A DNA stretch of 64,000 nt from Gavia stellata (taxonomy: Eukaryota; Chordata; Aves; Gaviiformes; Gaviidae): positions 72,040,495-72,104,494 of the forward strand of contig NC_082597.1 of NCBI RefSeq assembly GCF_030936135.1, read 5' to 3'. This document shows, piece after piece, positions 14,090 through 27,900 of this stretch. Within the stretch, counting starts at the first letter, position 1. Each line of letters starts with the position of its first letter. The notes under the pieces are model-generated. The model ran no database searches, was not told the DNA's origin, and was given only the letters and a program-made list of their open reading frames with translations. The position numbers were made by a program, and so were the translations under genes.

Positions 14090-14800
14090 ATTTGAGTTGT
14101 TCCACCATAAAATGGAAGATAAAATGGAAATACATACTAGTTCTTCAGGCTAATTAAATCAAAGCAATAGCAAGGCAGCCACAGTTTAGATTAAGACACT
14201 TCTCAGGAAATCAAATTAAAAATAGGTTAAGGCTTCCTTTTGGTGTCCCATGATATAAAATATTGCTACAGCCCTTCTTGTGCCACTTTTCAATTAATCT
14301 TCTCTTCACAGAAATAAACATTTTAATAAGCATATACAATAACACCAATCACTGATGGTAATTACTCTAAGTAAAATAGCTATTTTTATTGCAGCAAATG
14401 TAAAATGACAATTTTAATTATGTAAAGTCTCTAATGCCTTAATGATTTTAGCCCATTTTCCATGTTTGCACATGAAAGCTGGCTCCGTATTTTTACTGTT
14501 ACCAAAGTTACAAGGAGATATTATTGGGCTTTAAATGTTTATTGTCATCTTAGCAAAGTGGCTTTTATTTTTTGTTTATGTTCTAAAAGCTTGGCAGAGT
14601 AGTGGCAATCCACACACTAATGGCTAATCTGGGTTTGTGCCAAAAGAACAGTAATAGCTACAAGCACAGAAAAAACATCTGAAGAGTAAATGCCAAATTA
14701 ATCCCTAATGTAACTCTTTTGCCTTAGTGCAGTTACACTAGAGAATACATTTTTCACAGTGTGCATCCTGTTATAATCCATTATTTTATAAGTTGGGCTT
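14090..14800. promoter_or_regulatory. Candidate conserved non-coding block
   Basis: About 700 bases of complex AT-rich sequence with no simple repeats, no recognisable transposon and many TAAT/ATTA homeodomain-type cores (for example near 14290, 14415 and 14700). By eye it resembles deeply conserved vertebrate enhancers, but conservation cannot be seen from one sequence. This is only a flag for comparison. Confidence 0.25.
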
Positions 14801-15978
14801 GCATATATCAGGATGGTCGAGCACACTGGGTTCAGCCGTTGCCTTGGTATCCAAAAGAATCCCAAATCACACTGCCAGTTGTGGTATGTGTGCCCTGCTA
14901 TTCAAAATAGCTGAACACACTCAATCTTCTATTGAGAAGCCTAAATGAATTACAACTTTATAACTGAATTTAGCATGTTATAACTTCTTCTTGAATGCCA
15001 TAAAAACCTAAAGTAATAGGCAAGTCCTGCTGAAGTCAAAATGATTGTATGTTTTCATGGTAACACTGTGATGTTTTGGCTTTGTTCAATACTGAAGGCT
15101 ACCATTTGGATACTTGTTGTATTTCATCTTTTTTTTTTTAACCTGTTAGTATGCTTATTACTCCCACGAAATAGGAGAGTTGTTTTCTTGGAGAGAGTAG
15201 GTAAGGTTATTTATAATTGCTATGACCTAAGTCCTTTTCTATAGAGAACAGTAGTCTGCCTTTGCTTCTACTGCAGGGTTTAAAATTCATCATGCTCCAT
15301 CCTTGGAAAAATGAGGAAAAAGAGAGAAGACTTTGAAAAATTTGAAAAAGTGTTACCTCTTAATGATGATCTACTGAAAAAGAGAGTTGCTAGGGGCTGA
15401 GGCAGCCACCTCAATACTTTGTCATTAATAATAATTTGATTTAACCAAATAGTGGGACACAATGCCTCACTGATTTAAAATGGATGATAGTAGAAAGTAC
15501 CTTGGACTATGCTTCCCCCTTTGTATTCTTTCTGTGTTCAGGATTGTAGTTTCTCCATGACTTCTCTCGCCCTAGTCAGATGTATTGTCAGAGTATAGTG
15601 TGAGAAACTCGGTTCTTCTCTATCTGCATGGGCTTTCCCCACTGCTAGCTGTTAGCCATAATACTTGAATAGCTCTGTTCAGTTCTCTTATCACTGGTTG
15701 TGGACATGGTGCTTCCCTGGCCAGGTGAAGTCTGTTAAATCTTTAGCGATCTTTTCTTTTTTTCCTCTATCTTCCTAGTCTGCTTTTGATAAATTTTATC
15801 AGTAGCACTATCATTTCTAACCAGGGACACCAGAGCCTGTACTAACTGTCCAAATGTAATATTCGCATTCACTGTTTCCGTTTTCTGTCTCTGTTACTGA
15901 TTACTGCAATCAAGCTTATACATTATCTCTCAAATTTTATCCAGTCGTAGCCTAGTCTTAATCCATCAAAATCCTGGT

Positions 15979-16440
15979 CATGTTCTTGTCTGGGTTTGCA
16001 GTCATCCCTGTTTGATCTCTTTTTTTATTGGGGCATTGCTGCTGTTACTTAAAGAATTTTTGTGATCTCCCCATCATTCATTGGTGATCATGATCTCATG
16101 TATGACTTGAGCTGCATATTCTTTGCCGGTTGATGAGCATTTCAGCTGATCGATGCTGTTATTTTCCCTCTTTAAGTTAATGACATTTGTTCTGAATTCA
16201 GAGCCCTCATAGTGTGCAAAAGATTTTCTTTGGAGATATCTGCCAATACCATCTGGTTCAAATGCCATTGTAAACTCAGATTTCCACAGTTGTTCTAATA
16301 ATTCATCAGGCTTATACCTGTACCTCTTGGGGAATGAGATCACATTTATTCTCTGGAAATCTATACATAACCCAGTGACCTGCCTGGTTTGGAAGTCATC
16401 ATCACATCCTTTTCCAATGGCTGTGTGACTCTATTATCCC
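15979..16440 (-). mobile_element. Degenerate Ty3/gypsy-type reverse transcriptase
   Basis: Three minus-strand frames line up in order with a Ty3/gypsy reverse transcriptase. Complement of 16440-16414 reads GIIESHSHW, like the G-V-I-E-x-S-x-S-x-W entry motif. After the expected 14-15 residue gap, one frame over, 16370-16344 reads LCIDFQRIN (family motif F/L-C-I/V-D-Y/F-R-x-L-N). Twelve residues later comes DELLEQLW, then a degraded segment ending YAAQVIHEI where the Y-x-D-D box belongs. After a stop and another shift, 16005-15979 reads MTANPDKNM, like GLTANPKKC. At least two frameshifts and the loss of the catalytic aspartates show it is dead. The open frame at 16343-16074 is the central part. 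No LTRs or integrase are recognisable nearby. Confidence 0.72.
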
Positions 16441-16449
16441 TTGTTTAAA

Positions 16450-19400
16450 TATTTTTTTTCAGCTTAAGTCAGCTTTTTCAAAATAGAGTGACTTACCTGC
16501 AAGACATTTACTAAGATATGGTCAATATGGTAGTTAAATGCAATGCATTTCTTGGTTTCCATAGACCCCATGAAAATGTCCTGGATTATTTCCAATTACA
16601 TTCTCTGGTTTACATGCTTTACCAGCTCCCTTGGTAGCAGCGATCTTGATTTCTTATCTTTCAAGATCTCTCTCACCTTTTACTGTTTAAACATATTCAT
16701 ATTTTAAATGCAGGGAGTTTACAGCTCTACAGTCTGGTTGATGGTAGTAGTCTAGATAGTCTACTAAGCCTGGCAGGCTCATTGTGTCTGGTATGTTCGG
16801 CTTGCCACCTTGCTGTTAGTGAACAGCAGGATGGCAGAAATTGAAAGTAACCCTTTGTTTGTATGCCCTATAGTCTCTGTGTGTCTTACTAAATTGTTAC
16901 ATTAACCCATCTGGGCTGCTTCATCCAGAAATCAGTTGGTCACTGACCCGGTAAGTGCCACACATGTCCCAGGCTTTTCAGTCTGAGTGCTTTGTTACTG
17001 TCTCTTGCTATCTTTGTCCTTCATGGAAAGGTTGCCTTCATTCCTACTCCACTTTCCCTTGATGCTTACTATATTGGACTCTTTCGTCTGTCATCTTGAA
17101 CATAACTAATATTGATCCAAAATCCTTGCTTGTTTCCTTGCTGTGGGGATGGAAGAAGCCATGAGCGAAAACAGTTCTTTCGGAACACCTTTAATCCATG
17201 ATTTCTAGCTCTATATCCTATTGGTTTAGAAAAGGAGGTAAAAAACCCTCTTCTGTCCTGGGTGTTGTTCTGAACAGAGAACTGGTATATGGTTCAAATG
17301 AAATTGCCTTTGGAAGGGTGAGTTGATTTTAATTGTTCGAAAAATCATATGCAGAATGGTTATAAAGGGTTTTCTATAAAGCCAGAAAAATGGAAAAAGT
17401 GAAACTCCTAAGATCATCTTTCTGAAGATCTGAATGAGAATGGCAGCTCTCTATGATAATCAAAATGGGAGAATAAGTGGGCATACTACATTGTCAGAGT
17501 GAAATTCAAAATGTTCCTCATTTTCTATAGAAACCATCTACGAGAAATTATCTGGGCCAGGATATAAAAACTATTGCTAAGTAGCATACTTAGAAAATAA
17601 AAACAAGAACATGAGTAAGAAGGGGGTGGGGGCATATTTGGCTGTGCTACAGTGCGCAGCAGCTTAACCTGGCTGTTGCAGATTCCAAATTGTACTGGTC
17701 AATATTAGACTGTTAAGGGAAGAAAAAAAAAAGCCTAAAAATTATTTGGGATTTATAAACAAGTATGGTGTGTCAGACCTTGGAGGTAATTGTTCTTCTT
17801 CATTCCCAAATGGTCATGAGGCATCAGCAGGACTAACACTGTATTATTTTCAATACTGCTCTTCAAGAAAAACAGTGAGGCTCTGGGGAAGCATGGCAAA
17901 GGTGAAGAGAAGTTTCAGATGACACAGAAATTAGGCAATACCAGTTGATATGTTTTTAGTTTGAATACAACTGTACATGAGCTTACACAGCTATGTATGG
18001 TGAAATCCCGCTCCAATACATGGAGTCAAGATTGTGATGATAGTTGAGTGGTAAACTGGTGAACTTCCATCTGTTTCTTTTGCCTTATGACTAAAACAAT
18101 ACCGTATCAAAGATATAAAATAAGTTAGATTGTTAAGGATGTTACTAAAAGAGTCTGCACACCCTTTGCAGAACAGTATACACTTCGCTGCAGAATTGAG
18201 AAAGTTTGAAAGTGTCTGATCTACCTTCCACAACTAGAAGAATAGCTCCATAATGTGTACATTGAATAGGCCCATAAATAATTTCCGTAATTGTTTGTCT
18301 GTTTCCTGTTAGATAATGATTTCCTTGGGCTGATCATCAGTAGGCACATAATTGATACCTCAGAAAAATTAAAGTATATGTAATAATATTGAGCTGAAAA
18401 ATCTCTTTAAATGATGTTTTGAGGTAATACTTTCCATCTGAGGTAATGTTAATGGTTTAGGATTCATGTAGAGCTGAACACTATGCACAGTGAAATAGTG
18501 GTAATTCCTCCTCTGATTTCAGTGAGCTGTGGAGAAGGCACAAATAGTGGAAGATGTTGCTCCATGGTACAACTAGAGCAAGTAAAACTTGACCATGACT
18601 GTTCCAATACTATTTACAGTTGTTGGTTGTTCCTCCCTCATCTGTACAGCAATATGTGTATGTTTCCTGTGTGTTTGCAGGTTGCACCACACCCTGACAA
18701 TCTGTGTTGAAATTGGATTAGCACTAGAAGGAAGACATCTTTTTTTTTTTTTTAGGCTGACGTTTCTGTCATACCAAAGATTGCATGTTCTTTCTTTGAG
18801 CATTTGGCCTTCAACTGGCTACAATAAACTCTCAACTGTTTTACTACTCATAGGTCTGTCTAGAGCCATTTGCTTTGTAATGCTTCATAATTTTGAAGTC
18901 ATAACCTCAGACTTTTTTTAGTATGGTTTATCATTACCTTGATTATTTTTTTAAATTATTATTTATTTCTTTTCCTAAATTTTTTTTGTACCCCAGTATG
19001 TAACTCTGGTCTCCAGCACTGCAGGTCTCTCATCTAACCTCAGTGTTCTCTCACGCTGTTCTCAAGTCAGCTATATTTAGTGTAGGCCTGATACCAGTTC
19101 CTGAAATTTTCCCTTTCAGTTTCAATTGCATTTGAAAAGGTTTTTCTATTATTGTCTATGATTTTTATTTTCTATTCTCCTTGTTGTTTTTTTAGAGGAA
19201 TATATTATCACACTTGCTATTCAGGTGTAGTTGCACAGTATGCAAAGACTGACACATGTCTGCCAGGTGCCTCAGTTCACTGTCCTCTTTCTCCTCAGCA
19301 ATTCTTCTGTGTGTTGGCTCATGACTAGTGATGGTAAGGCCTAAAAAGGAAATGCTTCTTTCCACTGCATCTTCTGCCAGCTACTTTCAGTTTACTGATC

Positions 19401-22400
19401 ACTTGTCTCCAAGCAAAAGTGACTGACCATCTTTGGTGTGGTTGACTGCTCACCTTCCTTTTTCTGGTAGTGTGGTTATGGACAAATCTGAATAGTTTTT
19501 GGGAAGCAGTTTTGGGAATGTCTGTTTTTGCTGGTGTGATGAAGATAAGAACTAGTCTGTCAACAAATTCATGGCTCTCCTCCACAGATCTTGCTTTTAC
19601 CAGAATTGTTTTTTGATTATCTAGTAAAATGAGTTTAGTCTCCCTAGTTATTCTGTAGATGTTGTTCTTTTCCTTGAACCTTGAACCATCACTGCATCAC
19701 AGAAGTTAGACCATTTTCTTTCAATCTTCTAGAAAAAAGCTAGAAGTAAATATATCTCTGCTCTTTTCAGTCACTTAAAACACATAAAATTAAAAAAAAA
19801 TTCTATTTCCATTACTATCAGCCACAGTTGGCACTGCATCCATGCATAACACTCATTTGCTATGTTAGTCTTGGATGACTCTGAGATCTTGTGAAGGCAC
19901 TCAGAGTAAAACAATAACTGTGCTGTTTGGTCCTCACTATTTCTGTTCTCCTGGAACCATAGTCCATGGATTTAGGATGTTTTTTTCTTAGCAAAATGTA
20001 GAAGAATTTTGTTTATCAATTTAGGAAGAGATGTAGGAGAAATGAGGATGGTCTGCTGTGAAATGGTTGGGTTTCCAGCCAGAATTAAACTGAAACCACA
20101 CATTTCTAGCTTATGTCCAAAGCCATAGGTACTTGATGAGATGCTCTAAACCTGTACTGTAAATAAGGTTGTTGAACTGAACCAGAGTGGCTCAGCACAC
20201 CCACTAGTTGTACTGTTGGAGTACATCCCAAGCACCGTTGACTGTCAAATTTTTAATAAAATAGTTCCTGATCCCTCCCATCTTGCTGTAAAAAGTCTGT
20301 GGGCCTAACAAACACGAGGAAACATTGCTACTGCTCTGAAAGAAAAAAACAGAGCTAAGTTGAAAAGCAGAGTTGTGTTTTCTTGTAATGATTTCCTCAT
20401 TTTCCAGAAATTTGCCAGAAAGTATTCCTGCAAGGCTTGGACGAGATTTTTTTTTTTTTTTTTTTTAATCAGAGATCACATAGAGAATAAAGAGGGGGAA
20501 GAGCACTGTGGCTTCTCTGACAATTCGATTGTACATTAAGCTGAGATACTAATTCTTACAAAAGCAACAAGTCCTCTAGATAGCTTTATTGTCAGAGGTT
20601 CCCACAGTTTAACAGTGCAGAAAAAAAAAATAGAAAATTAACTATGATAGGATTTTTCTTTTATCACTTTAATAAACTGGGGTACATCAGTAATTCACTC
20701 CAACTTCTCCCATCCCCTCATGCCTTCAAATCCATGTATTCCACACTGACTAGTATAACATATGAAGAATGATACTACAAAGAGACTCAGAAATATGTAA
20801 AGATCCCTATGCCTTCCCTGAATATGTTAAACTAGTCAACAAAAACATGGTAATTTCAACTCCAGTTCATTTGATCTAATATTAAATTAGCTGCTCTTGG
20901 GATATCCTCTTTTTAATCAGTCAGAACACATTTGTATGCTCAATTTTTCTGTGGGGTTCATTAAGAGTTAAGGAATTGAACAGACCTGCTTCAAGTAGAT
21001 ATGAGAGACTTCCAATCCCTCTCTCCAAGATAATTTTGGCCTTGTGATATTTTGGGCATCAAAAGGATGAAACCTACTTTGCTGTTTAGAACCAGGGCCA
21101 TCACTGGTGTCAGCTCTCCAATATGGGGATGAAAACGCCATTATTTCTCAAAAAACCACTGAGTCAAGCATATCAGAACCAGGATCAATTCTAGGTTTTA
21201 GTTTGGAAAAATGACATGTAAAATTCTTGGGAAGAGGCAAAGATAAGGTAAACTTTATTCTGAGAACAAGTCCATATGAGAAAAGAGGTGTGAGGTGGTG
21301 GGAGGAGCAAAGTAGTGGTGATGCATATGTAATTGGGAAAATTTTTTCTTTTAATTTCATAATAAGTTTTATACCTCTGTGAAATATACGGTAAATTTCA
21401 TTAGACTTGCATGAAACCCTGATAGAAGAAAAGAGGCTCTGAAAAAGAACAGATATATATTAGCATGGGTCATCTTGCAAGACCAGAATCTTTACGGTAG
21501 TGGAGGTTGCTAGTCATGCCGCTGTGGTCTTGGAATTTAATTTTTTTGTGTGAGGGCTAGAAAAGAGAAAATATGTTATGCACCTTTTTATTAAAAAAAC
21601 CCCAACCAAACAGAACACACCCAAACCAAAAAAAAAAAAAACGCTACACGCACACACTGGAGAGAAAAAAAAAAAGCCCCTTGAGTCCATTAACTTCATT
21701 GCATGCAGTTCTAAAAGAAATAGCTTTGGATTAGCTGGCAATTGAAAATCCCATAGGAATGGGTTAGCTCGTATACATGCTACCCAGGAGAAAACAAAAT
21801 TGTCACATATTTTTGCATAAGGTGTGGGAGGAAAAAATCAAATCAAATAGCATTTTACAAGTGCATGTAATAACTTGAATTTAAAACAAGATATGTATTA
21901 TTCAAGTAATTCTAAGCATGGTATAGTAAATTTTTCATGAAGGTTAAGAAAAAAATGACAGAAGTATCATTTAAACTGAGTGTTTTTGATGCTGAACTTG
22001 AAAGTGGGGGATTTAATAGAACTTTTTTTAATATGACGAGTCTCAGATAACATCATATTTGGCAAAATGCTTTATTGGTTTTTGGATTAGAGTTTTTTCA
22101 TAAATTTTTCTCTTCAAACTAATAAAATTCATGTAGCTGTCAGTTTGGATTTGATCCCTATTTCGTTTTGCCTTACAGTGTAATCTCAATCAGTCTAACT
22201 TATTTTTATGCTGCATTTACAGGGTATAAAGATGACAAATCATTCATGTCTCAGTGCTGGTATTTTATCAAAAGTTTGAATTAATATCAAGGCTGAGGAC
22301 AACAGAGGAAGATGAGGCTCAGAACAACAGCTGTGTGACAGCACAGGCTGGACAGATTCTTCCATCTTTACACTATTACTCAATATTGCATTGTGTTAAC

Positions 22401-22760
22401 AGTCCCATACAAATCAGCTTTGCACTGGTGAAGTACAACCTCATTTGTTCTGAGCAAAGGTAGCAGAATCTGTGGGGAGGATGGATAATGGGGTATTGTT
22501 TATGGAACTGGTAAGATCTTTGTTTTAACCGTCACCTTGCTCCTGACTTGAGTGTCATTTCTGATGCAATCTTTGCACCTTCTTTTGGTGTTGGTTTCCT
22601 TCCTGACTTGTGACTACTGGCAAAAGGGGTGGTGGTGGTCTTGAGATACATCAGAAATGCCCTCAACTATGTTGTCTAAACTAAGAGCAGGAAATCTCTA
22701 TATAAATGCGTTTACTCTGAGTACTTTCTATTGTATTGGTTTTATATAGATTTTAATGTC
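16450..22760. other. Intergenic stretch, nothing assigned
   Basis: No exon, RNA gene or named repeat is recognised. Bases 16500-17200 might hold further gag/protease remains of the gypsy-type relic, but I found no motif. A T-run lies at about 20445-20466 and A/T runs at 18738-18754 and 21620-21640. Open frames such as 18589-18921 (110 codons) look like chance. Confidence 0.45.
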
Positions 22761-22765
22761 TCTCT

Positions 22766-22885
22766 CTTAAGAGAAGGGACTGTTTTTTCATCGTGTTTTC
22801 ATGCAGCACATGGCAGAATGAGGTCCAAATCTCAGGTGAGACATCTAGGTGCCATTGTAGAATACTATAATAAGAAGAATTAAAC
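22766..22885 (+). repeat. Old amniote retroposon 3' tail
   Basis: The order 'gagaagggactgttttt', then a 'cagcacatggcagaatgagg' segment, then 'ctaggtgccattgtagaata' and a terminal 'ataataagaagaat' matches the worn tail of a retroposon common in reptile and bird DNA ('...cagcacctagcacaatggggtcc...taggcgctac...aataataa'). The match is from memory of the pattern, so the family name is left open (MIR- or L3-like). Confidence 0.5.
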
Positions 22886-24827
22886 TCTTGATAGCTTGAG
22901 AAAAGTGAGTTTGCTTTCCTAGGAATTTCTGTGCTTGTTTGTTCTTCTTTTTCTTAAAATAGGCTTTCCCTTAACTCTCTGATTCAATACTCTTTTATTT
23001 CTGGCATGTAAGATGATGCTGAGAAGACAGAAATCCCCTGAGCATCATCTGTTGACCAGGCAAAATGTTTCAGGGGAAGAAGTTGCAGAGAAGCATTTTT
23101 CAATTACAGTTTCTTAGTCCCTAACTTGCGATGACTCACAAGCAGACAGGAATGTTAGCAGTGAGTTTATCCTCTGAGGGTCCATCTCAGGTGGCATTTG
23201 AGATGATTAGAGAATTAGGACGAGGGATTAATGTGAAATATCAGGCACAGGAACTTCTTGTGCCAAAGTTGGCGCATCAAATATCAACCTTTGGAAAGCA
23301 ATTGCAAGCTCTGAATCAGAATTATAATAGCCCTTTTAGCCTTCTCATTTAGACTATGTATTTATCTGTAGTGTTGGTAAAGGATACCCTGGGCCTTCAC
23401 AGGAAAATGGAAGTAATAGAAAATCAAATTAAAATTAAGAACTTGAGGTCGCTTGGCATGAAAATGAAGAACTGGATATAACTGAAACAAGGGACATATA
23501 GGAGTTGCTTGAACTTTGTGTTTCAGCAGCTATTGATAAGGCATAGAGTTTTACTTTGTTCCTCAAAAACTTTTTTTCGCTGTTAAAATAAATATATTTG
23601 ACAGTGGTGACGCTTTTAATGCAACTCTTATCTTATTTCTTCAGAAGGCAATAAAGAAGTACTGATGTAAATGAAAAGTGCAGGACAAGAAATTTGCTAT
23701 TATTGCATAAGGAAGAAATATATTTTATCCTCGCATAAACTCATCTGGGGAAGTACAGTCTGCATCTTAAAACAGTTTCTCGTCAGTACAGAAGAGGTCT
23801 TGGGTTTTGATTGTTAAATTGTCAAACTTTCACCTTCAACTTCTTCCTAATGTACATCTGTGAGTATCTAAAAAGAAATTATAAAGCTCGCTCTTTACAG
23901 ATTTTCTTAGAGGAATATGGTTAGAGCCTTCTCTCAACCATATCCCTTGCCAGTAAAGTCTTCTGTATTGTAATATCTTGTTAGAGACTCTGCAAGTGTG
24001 TTTGTAACTTCTGATCTTTTTCCAAAATGTGTGAAACCTAAGCAGAAGCAGATAATGCTAACTGCTGAATGTGTGTGATCCTAGAGTACCATTGATAAAG
24101 ATGCTATCCAAACACACTCTAATACATCCCTTTTCATATAGAGATCAGAGTATAGCTGGACATGGAAGCTAGTACACTGTTTATGCAATGTTTTCATTAA
24201 AATCAGAAGTGCTTTAACCTAAACTTTCATAATCGCATGAGGTTTTCTTGACATCACCTATTTCACTTCACTGAACATACAGAGTTGCCCAAGAAATGAG
24301 ACAGAGGAATGAAAAAATTTAAAAGCACCACTGCCAGATTTCTCAGAAGAAAGTGAACAGGAACTAAAAAAGTTATAGATCATAAACGGCAAAGAACACA
24401 TGAGTGATAGGAAGAAGTTCTAGAGATAAATTTTCTGGGTGTGTGGAATGGAGGAGCAGTAAATACAAGTAAAATAAGGATAACAGTATTAAGACATGTA
24501 CAAAAATAAGAATACGGACATTTCAGTGCTTCTGCATTATAAATAGTTAATAGTGAATATGTGGTGTAGTATTTGGGCTCATCTCTTAAAAATCCTCACT
24601 TCTTACTAGTAAAGAATCTTTAGTGTTTCTAGGGGGAAGTGGTACCCTATCCAATACCATTTGGTTTGTGTTTGATCATGTACCTGTTACTAATGAACTT
24701 GGACTGAATTGTCTAGGCAAGTCCTTAAAAGTCCTCCCTTCCCCTTCTCTCTCCCCACTCTCCCCCAACATGTTTGTTGTTCTGATTTTGAACTTTCACA
24801 CTGTCAGCAATCACCAGGAATACATAA

Positions 24828-24935
24828 ATTGAGGAATTGAAGCACAGAAAAAGTGACTTACGTTCACAGAGCAGATCCAATAGCTGAGCCCTGATCTCTT
24901 GAGGCTCTGTCCAGTGCCGTTGGGTGCCAGTCTTG
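24828..24935 (-). repeat. MIR-type SINE, antisense
   Basis: The sequence follows the reverse complement of the MIR core in order: 'gaggaattgaagcacagaaa', 'aagtgacttacgttcacagagcag', 'tgagccctgatctcttga' and 'ctgtccagtgcc'. The usual counterparts are 'gaggaaactgaggcacagaga', 'aagtgacttgcccaaggtcac' and 'cagagccgggattcgaaccc'. The divergence suits an element older than the bird lineage. Confidence 0.65.
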
Positions 24936-27900
24936 GATGACAACTCTTAAGTGATTTTTAGGATTTCTCCCCTTAACCCTTGTGTGATTTGCTTTTCTCT
25001 GAAGGTAGTATAGCACTTTGTTGCCAGGAGGAGTTTGTTTAGCCTGTGTAAAATGATTCAGCAGTCTTAGTCCTTTTCATATGGTTTGCTGAGGTCTAGT
25101 TGAATTAGAAGTGTGTTGGAAATGGCATCTTAGTAAAGAGATGACAAAGACTGAAAGCATAGTAAAGACAGCTACCATCTTTCCAAAAAGAGATTCTCTT
25201 CAGCACTGGGATGAGTTTATTGTCAATATTAAGGATATATTGATATATGGCCAATAGTATGGGGCTCTTTAGTAGGTTGAAAGCATTTCAGCTCTTGGCA
25301 TGCCAACCTGGCTCTTTTTTAGTAAATGCTAAAGTTCTGCTAAGTAAGAAACATTTTAAACAATTTTTATACCAGCTTTTCATTATTAAGCATGAAAATG
25401 AGTTGACTTCAAAGAATCTTCTTGCTATCTTCCCAAAATACACTTTGGTTTTTTTCTTCTGAGGCCGAGGCCGATTTATACTCTCACTAGCTGTGAAAAC
25501 CCTGGAATCTCTTTCTAGCTGTATTGAAACTAACAAAGAAATGAAAATCCCTGATATTTATGTTGTTTTTTAGAAAGTTGCTATCTCTGTATAATGAATT
25601 AGGCACAGCTAATTAGCTAGGCACCACAACTGTGAAGATTTCTGTTAACTGAACTTCAAAGCTTTCATGCTGACTGTTTGCAGGAGAGTGTTCATGCTAC
25701 GATCATCACTGTGCTTGTCTGTTGCTTTTAATAGTGTCAGCAGTAACATGAGATATGCACTGTTTTCCTTAATAGAAGCTGGAGGTATGAGGATCCTGAA
25801 GATAGTAATGGGTTTTCAAAACCTGCCTGAACCATATACAAAATTTAACTGACACATATATATGGTCAAATTTCATTAAAAAATCCAGTTATGAAAACTG
25901 GGTCTAAAGGTTTATTTTGAGTCAGACCCACAGGACAGACTTTTTAGTTTATCAAGGCTGTTTCCCTGGTAATAGGGATTTACTCTTCACAGAAGATTTA
26001 ACAAGGTACTATTGTAAGAAGAACCTCTGCTTTGTTTTAGTGTTCATCACTCGTAATCATCTGTCAGCCTGTATTTCTGTCATGAATGTGACTTTCTAGA
26101 TTATTCCTGTGTGTGTAAAGGACTACATTTCCCACACTAAAGGTGTGGAAGTCCTTGTATTCATTTGTGTAGTGGCACCACACCTAATACTCTGGATGAG
26201 AGACCGAGACTAGACTTGTGAGTCAGCTAGCAACAAACAGGAGGGTAAGGGCTAACTGAGACAAAAAGGGCAAAGACCTATGCCAGCTTACATCCAATCA
26301 GGATTTCAGTCACCTTAGGCGAAGGACTGAGAAGCTCTGGCAGCATGCTTCAGTTCTTCTTCAGCTAGACGTAAAAACAGAGGCTGAATCCCTTGCAAAT
26401 AGTTTTGTGTTTTGTTTTGTTTTGTTTTTTTCCCCAGTAAGCACATGATTTCATGCTTATAAATTGAAGATATAGTATTATTTCCAAGCTGAAAACTTCT
26501 TCTTTACCCATTTGATCAATTTCTTTAGGTTTTTCTGTACTCTGAATTTTCCTTAGGGGTATTTGCAACATTTTCCAATGTGGTATTGGTTGCAAGTTTA
26601 ATTGACCTGTTGCTTACTTTCCTTTCTGCTATTCAATTTGAATTTTAATATATTTAGCATTAATAACAGTCTCTGCCTTAAGGAATTTACAGTTAAAAAA
26701 GGGATATGTACAGTATGTGACCGAGAATGTATTATTTACAGTTATAAGCTCTCTTGCGGCTATTGTGAAAGCACTCTGTTGTAGAATGGGACTTGAGTGA
26801 AAGACAGCTAATACCTTGGCTTCAGCACAGCTTCTTCCTTATCATGCTAGTCAACACCTTCAGAAAAATATTATTGACAATGACAATAACTACTCAATGG
26901 TCTCACAAAATTTCTGAAACATAAATAACATCTAAAGAGGGTTTTTTTCCCCCTTTTTCCATATACCCTATATTTTTTTTCTGTACTTAAATCGGTGCTC
27001 TGATGAATGAATAGATGTACACAGAGCACTGATCCTTATCTTATTAGCCTCCTGGATCTGATTTTATCTCACTTGGAGACAGAATTTGGCTGCAGCTCAA
27101 TACTTGCTGCTGTCATGCATGTTACTGGGCATACTAAGAGCTACTTTGTCACTGTAATGGATTGCTGGATTGGGGACCAGCTCATCCCTATTCAGCAAAG
27201 AGCTGAGAAATGTGCATACTTTTAGGAAAGTGTCCAAGCTGTTGACCTTAGTGTTCACTGCAGGGATGGTGTGCCCTGATGTGCTTTGCTGAACTTGTAT
27301 CCTCTTTATTTATTAAGCACTGACAATTACTTCTACCACAGAAAGCCTGTTTCTGGGATCTGTTTCATTCTACAGTACTGGGCTGTGGCCACTTTGCTTC
27401 CTCTTACATCTCTCATAAGAATTAAGTTTTAGAAGAGCTTAAAGCACTATTAATAAGAGGACAGTGGGTTCTAAATGGGTTCTTTTTACCAGGATTTTAA
27501 AAACCTATGCCAGATCTAACCTATATGCAGTTTAAATATATGTAAACACCCTTATTGTTAGAGATTAGTGAGACTTACATGCACAAAAGAATTGTGCTAA
27601 CACAATAGCTTTCACTTTATGGAGCACGTCTTGGTGTGTAGTTTTCATGCTTATCCAAACTTGGAAAGTGGTAATTTTGAAATTACTTGCGTGTGGATAT
27701 ATGAGCAGAAACTTGTTCAAGATCAGGTGAACCTAGCAAAGAAGAAAGTATCTTGTCTCGTGCTCTGTTGCTTAGGTGGTATTTGTCTCTACTGATAACC
27801 ACTGAGAGCAGTTTACAATAAGGTAGATTTACACAGCCTATACTAAGGAGATACTCCTTTTCATTTTATGTGGAAATCATAAACTATTAAGATGTGGTAG

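Noticed and set aside
16074..16343. Minus-strand open frame first considered as a heat-shock-factor-like DNA-binding domain
   Set aside because: The neighbouring frames supply LCIDFQRIN, GIIESHS and TANPDK in gypsy-polymerase order, which explains the frame fully.
18589..18921. 110-codon open frame with hydrophobic stretches
   Set aside because: Runs through a T-tract, overlaps opposite-strand frames, and has no family resemblance or promoter context.
26120..26156. 'actacatttccc' resembling a ZNF143/STAF site
   Set aside because: A single degenerate match within an imperfect inverted repeat, with no promoter context.
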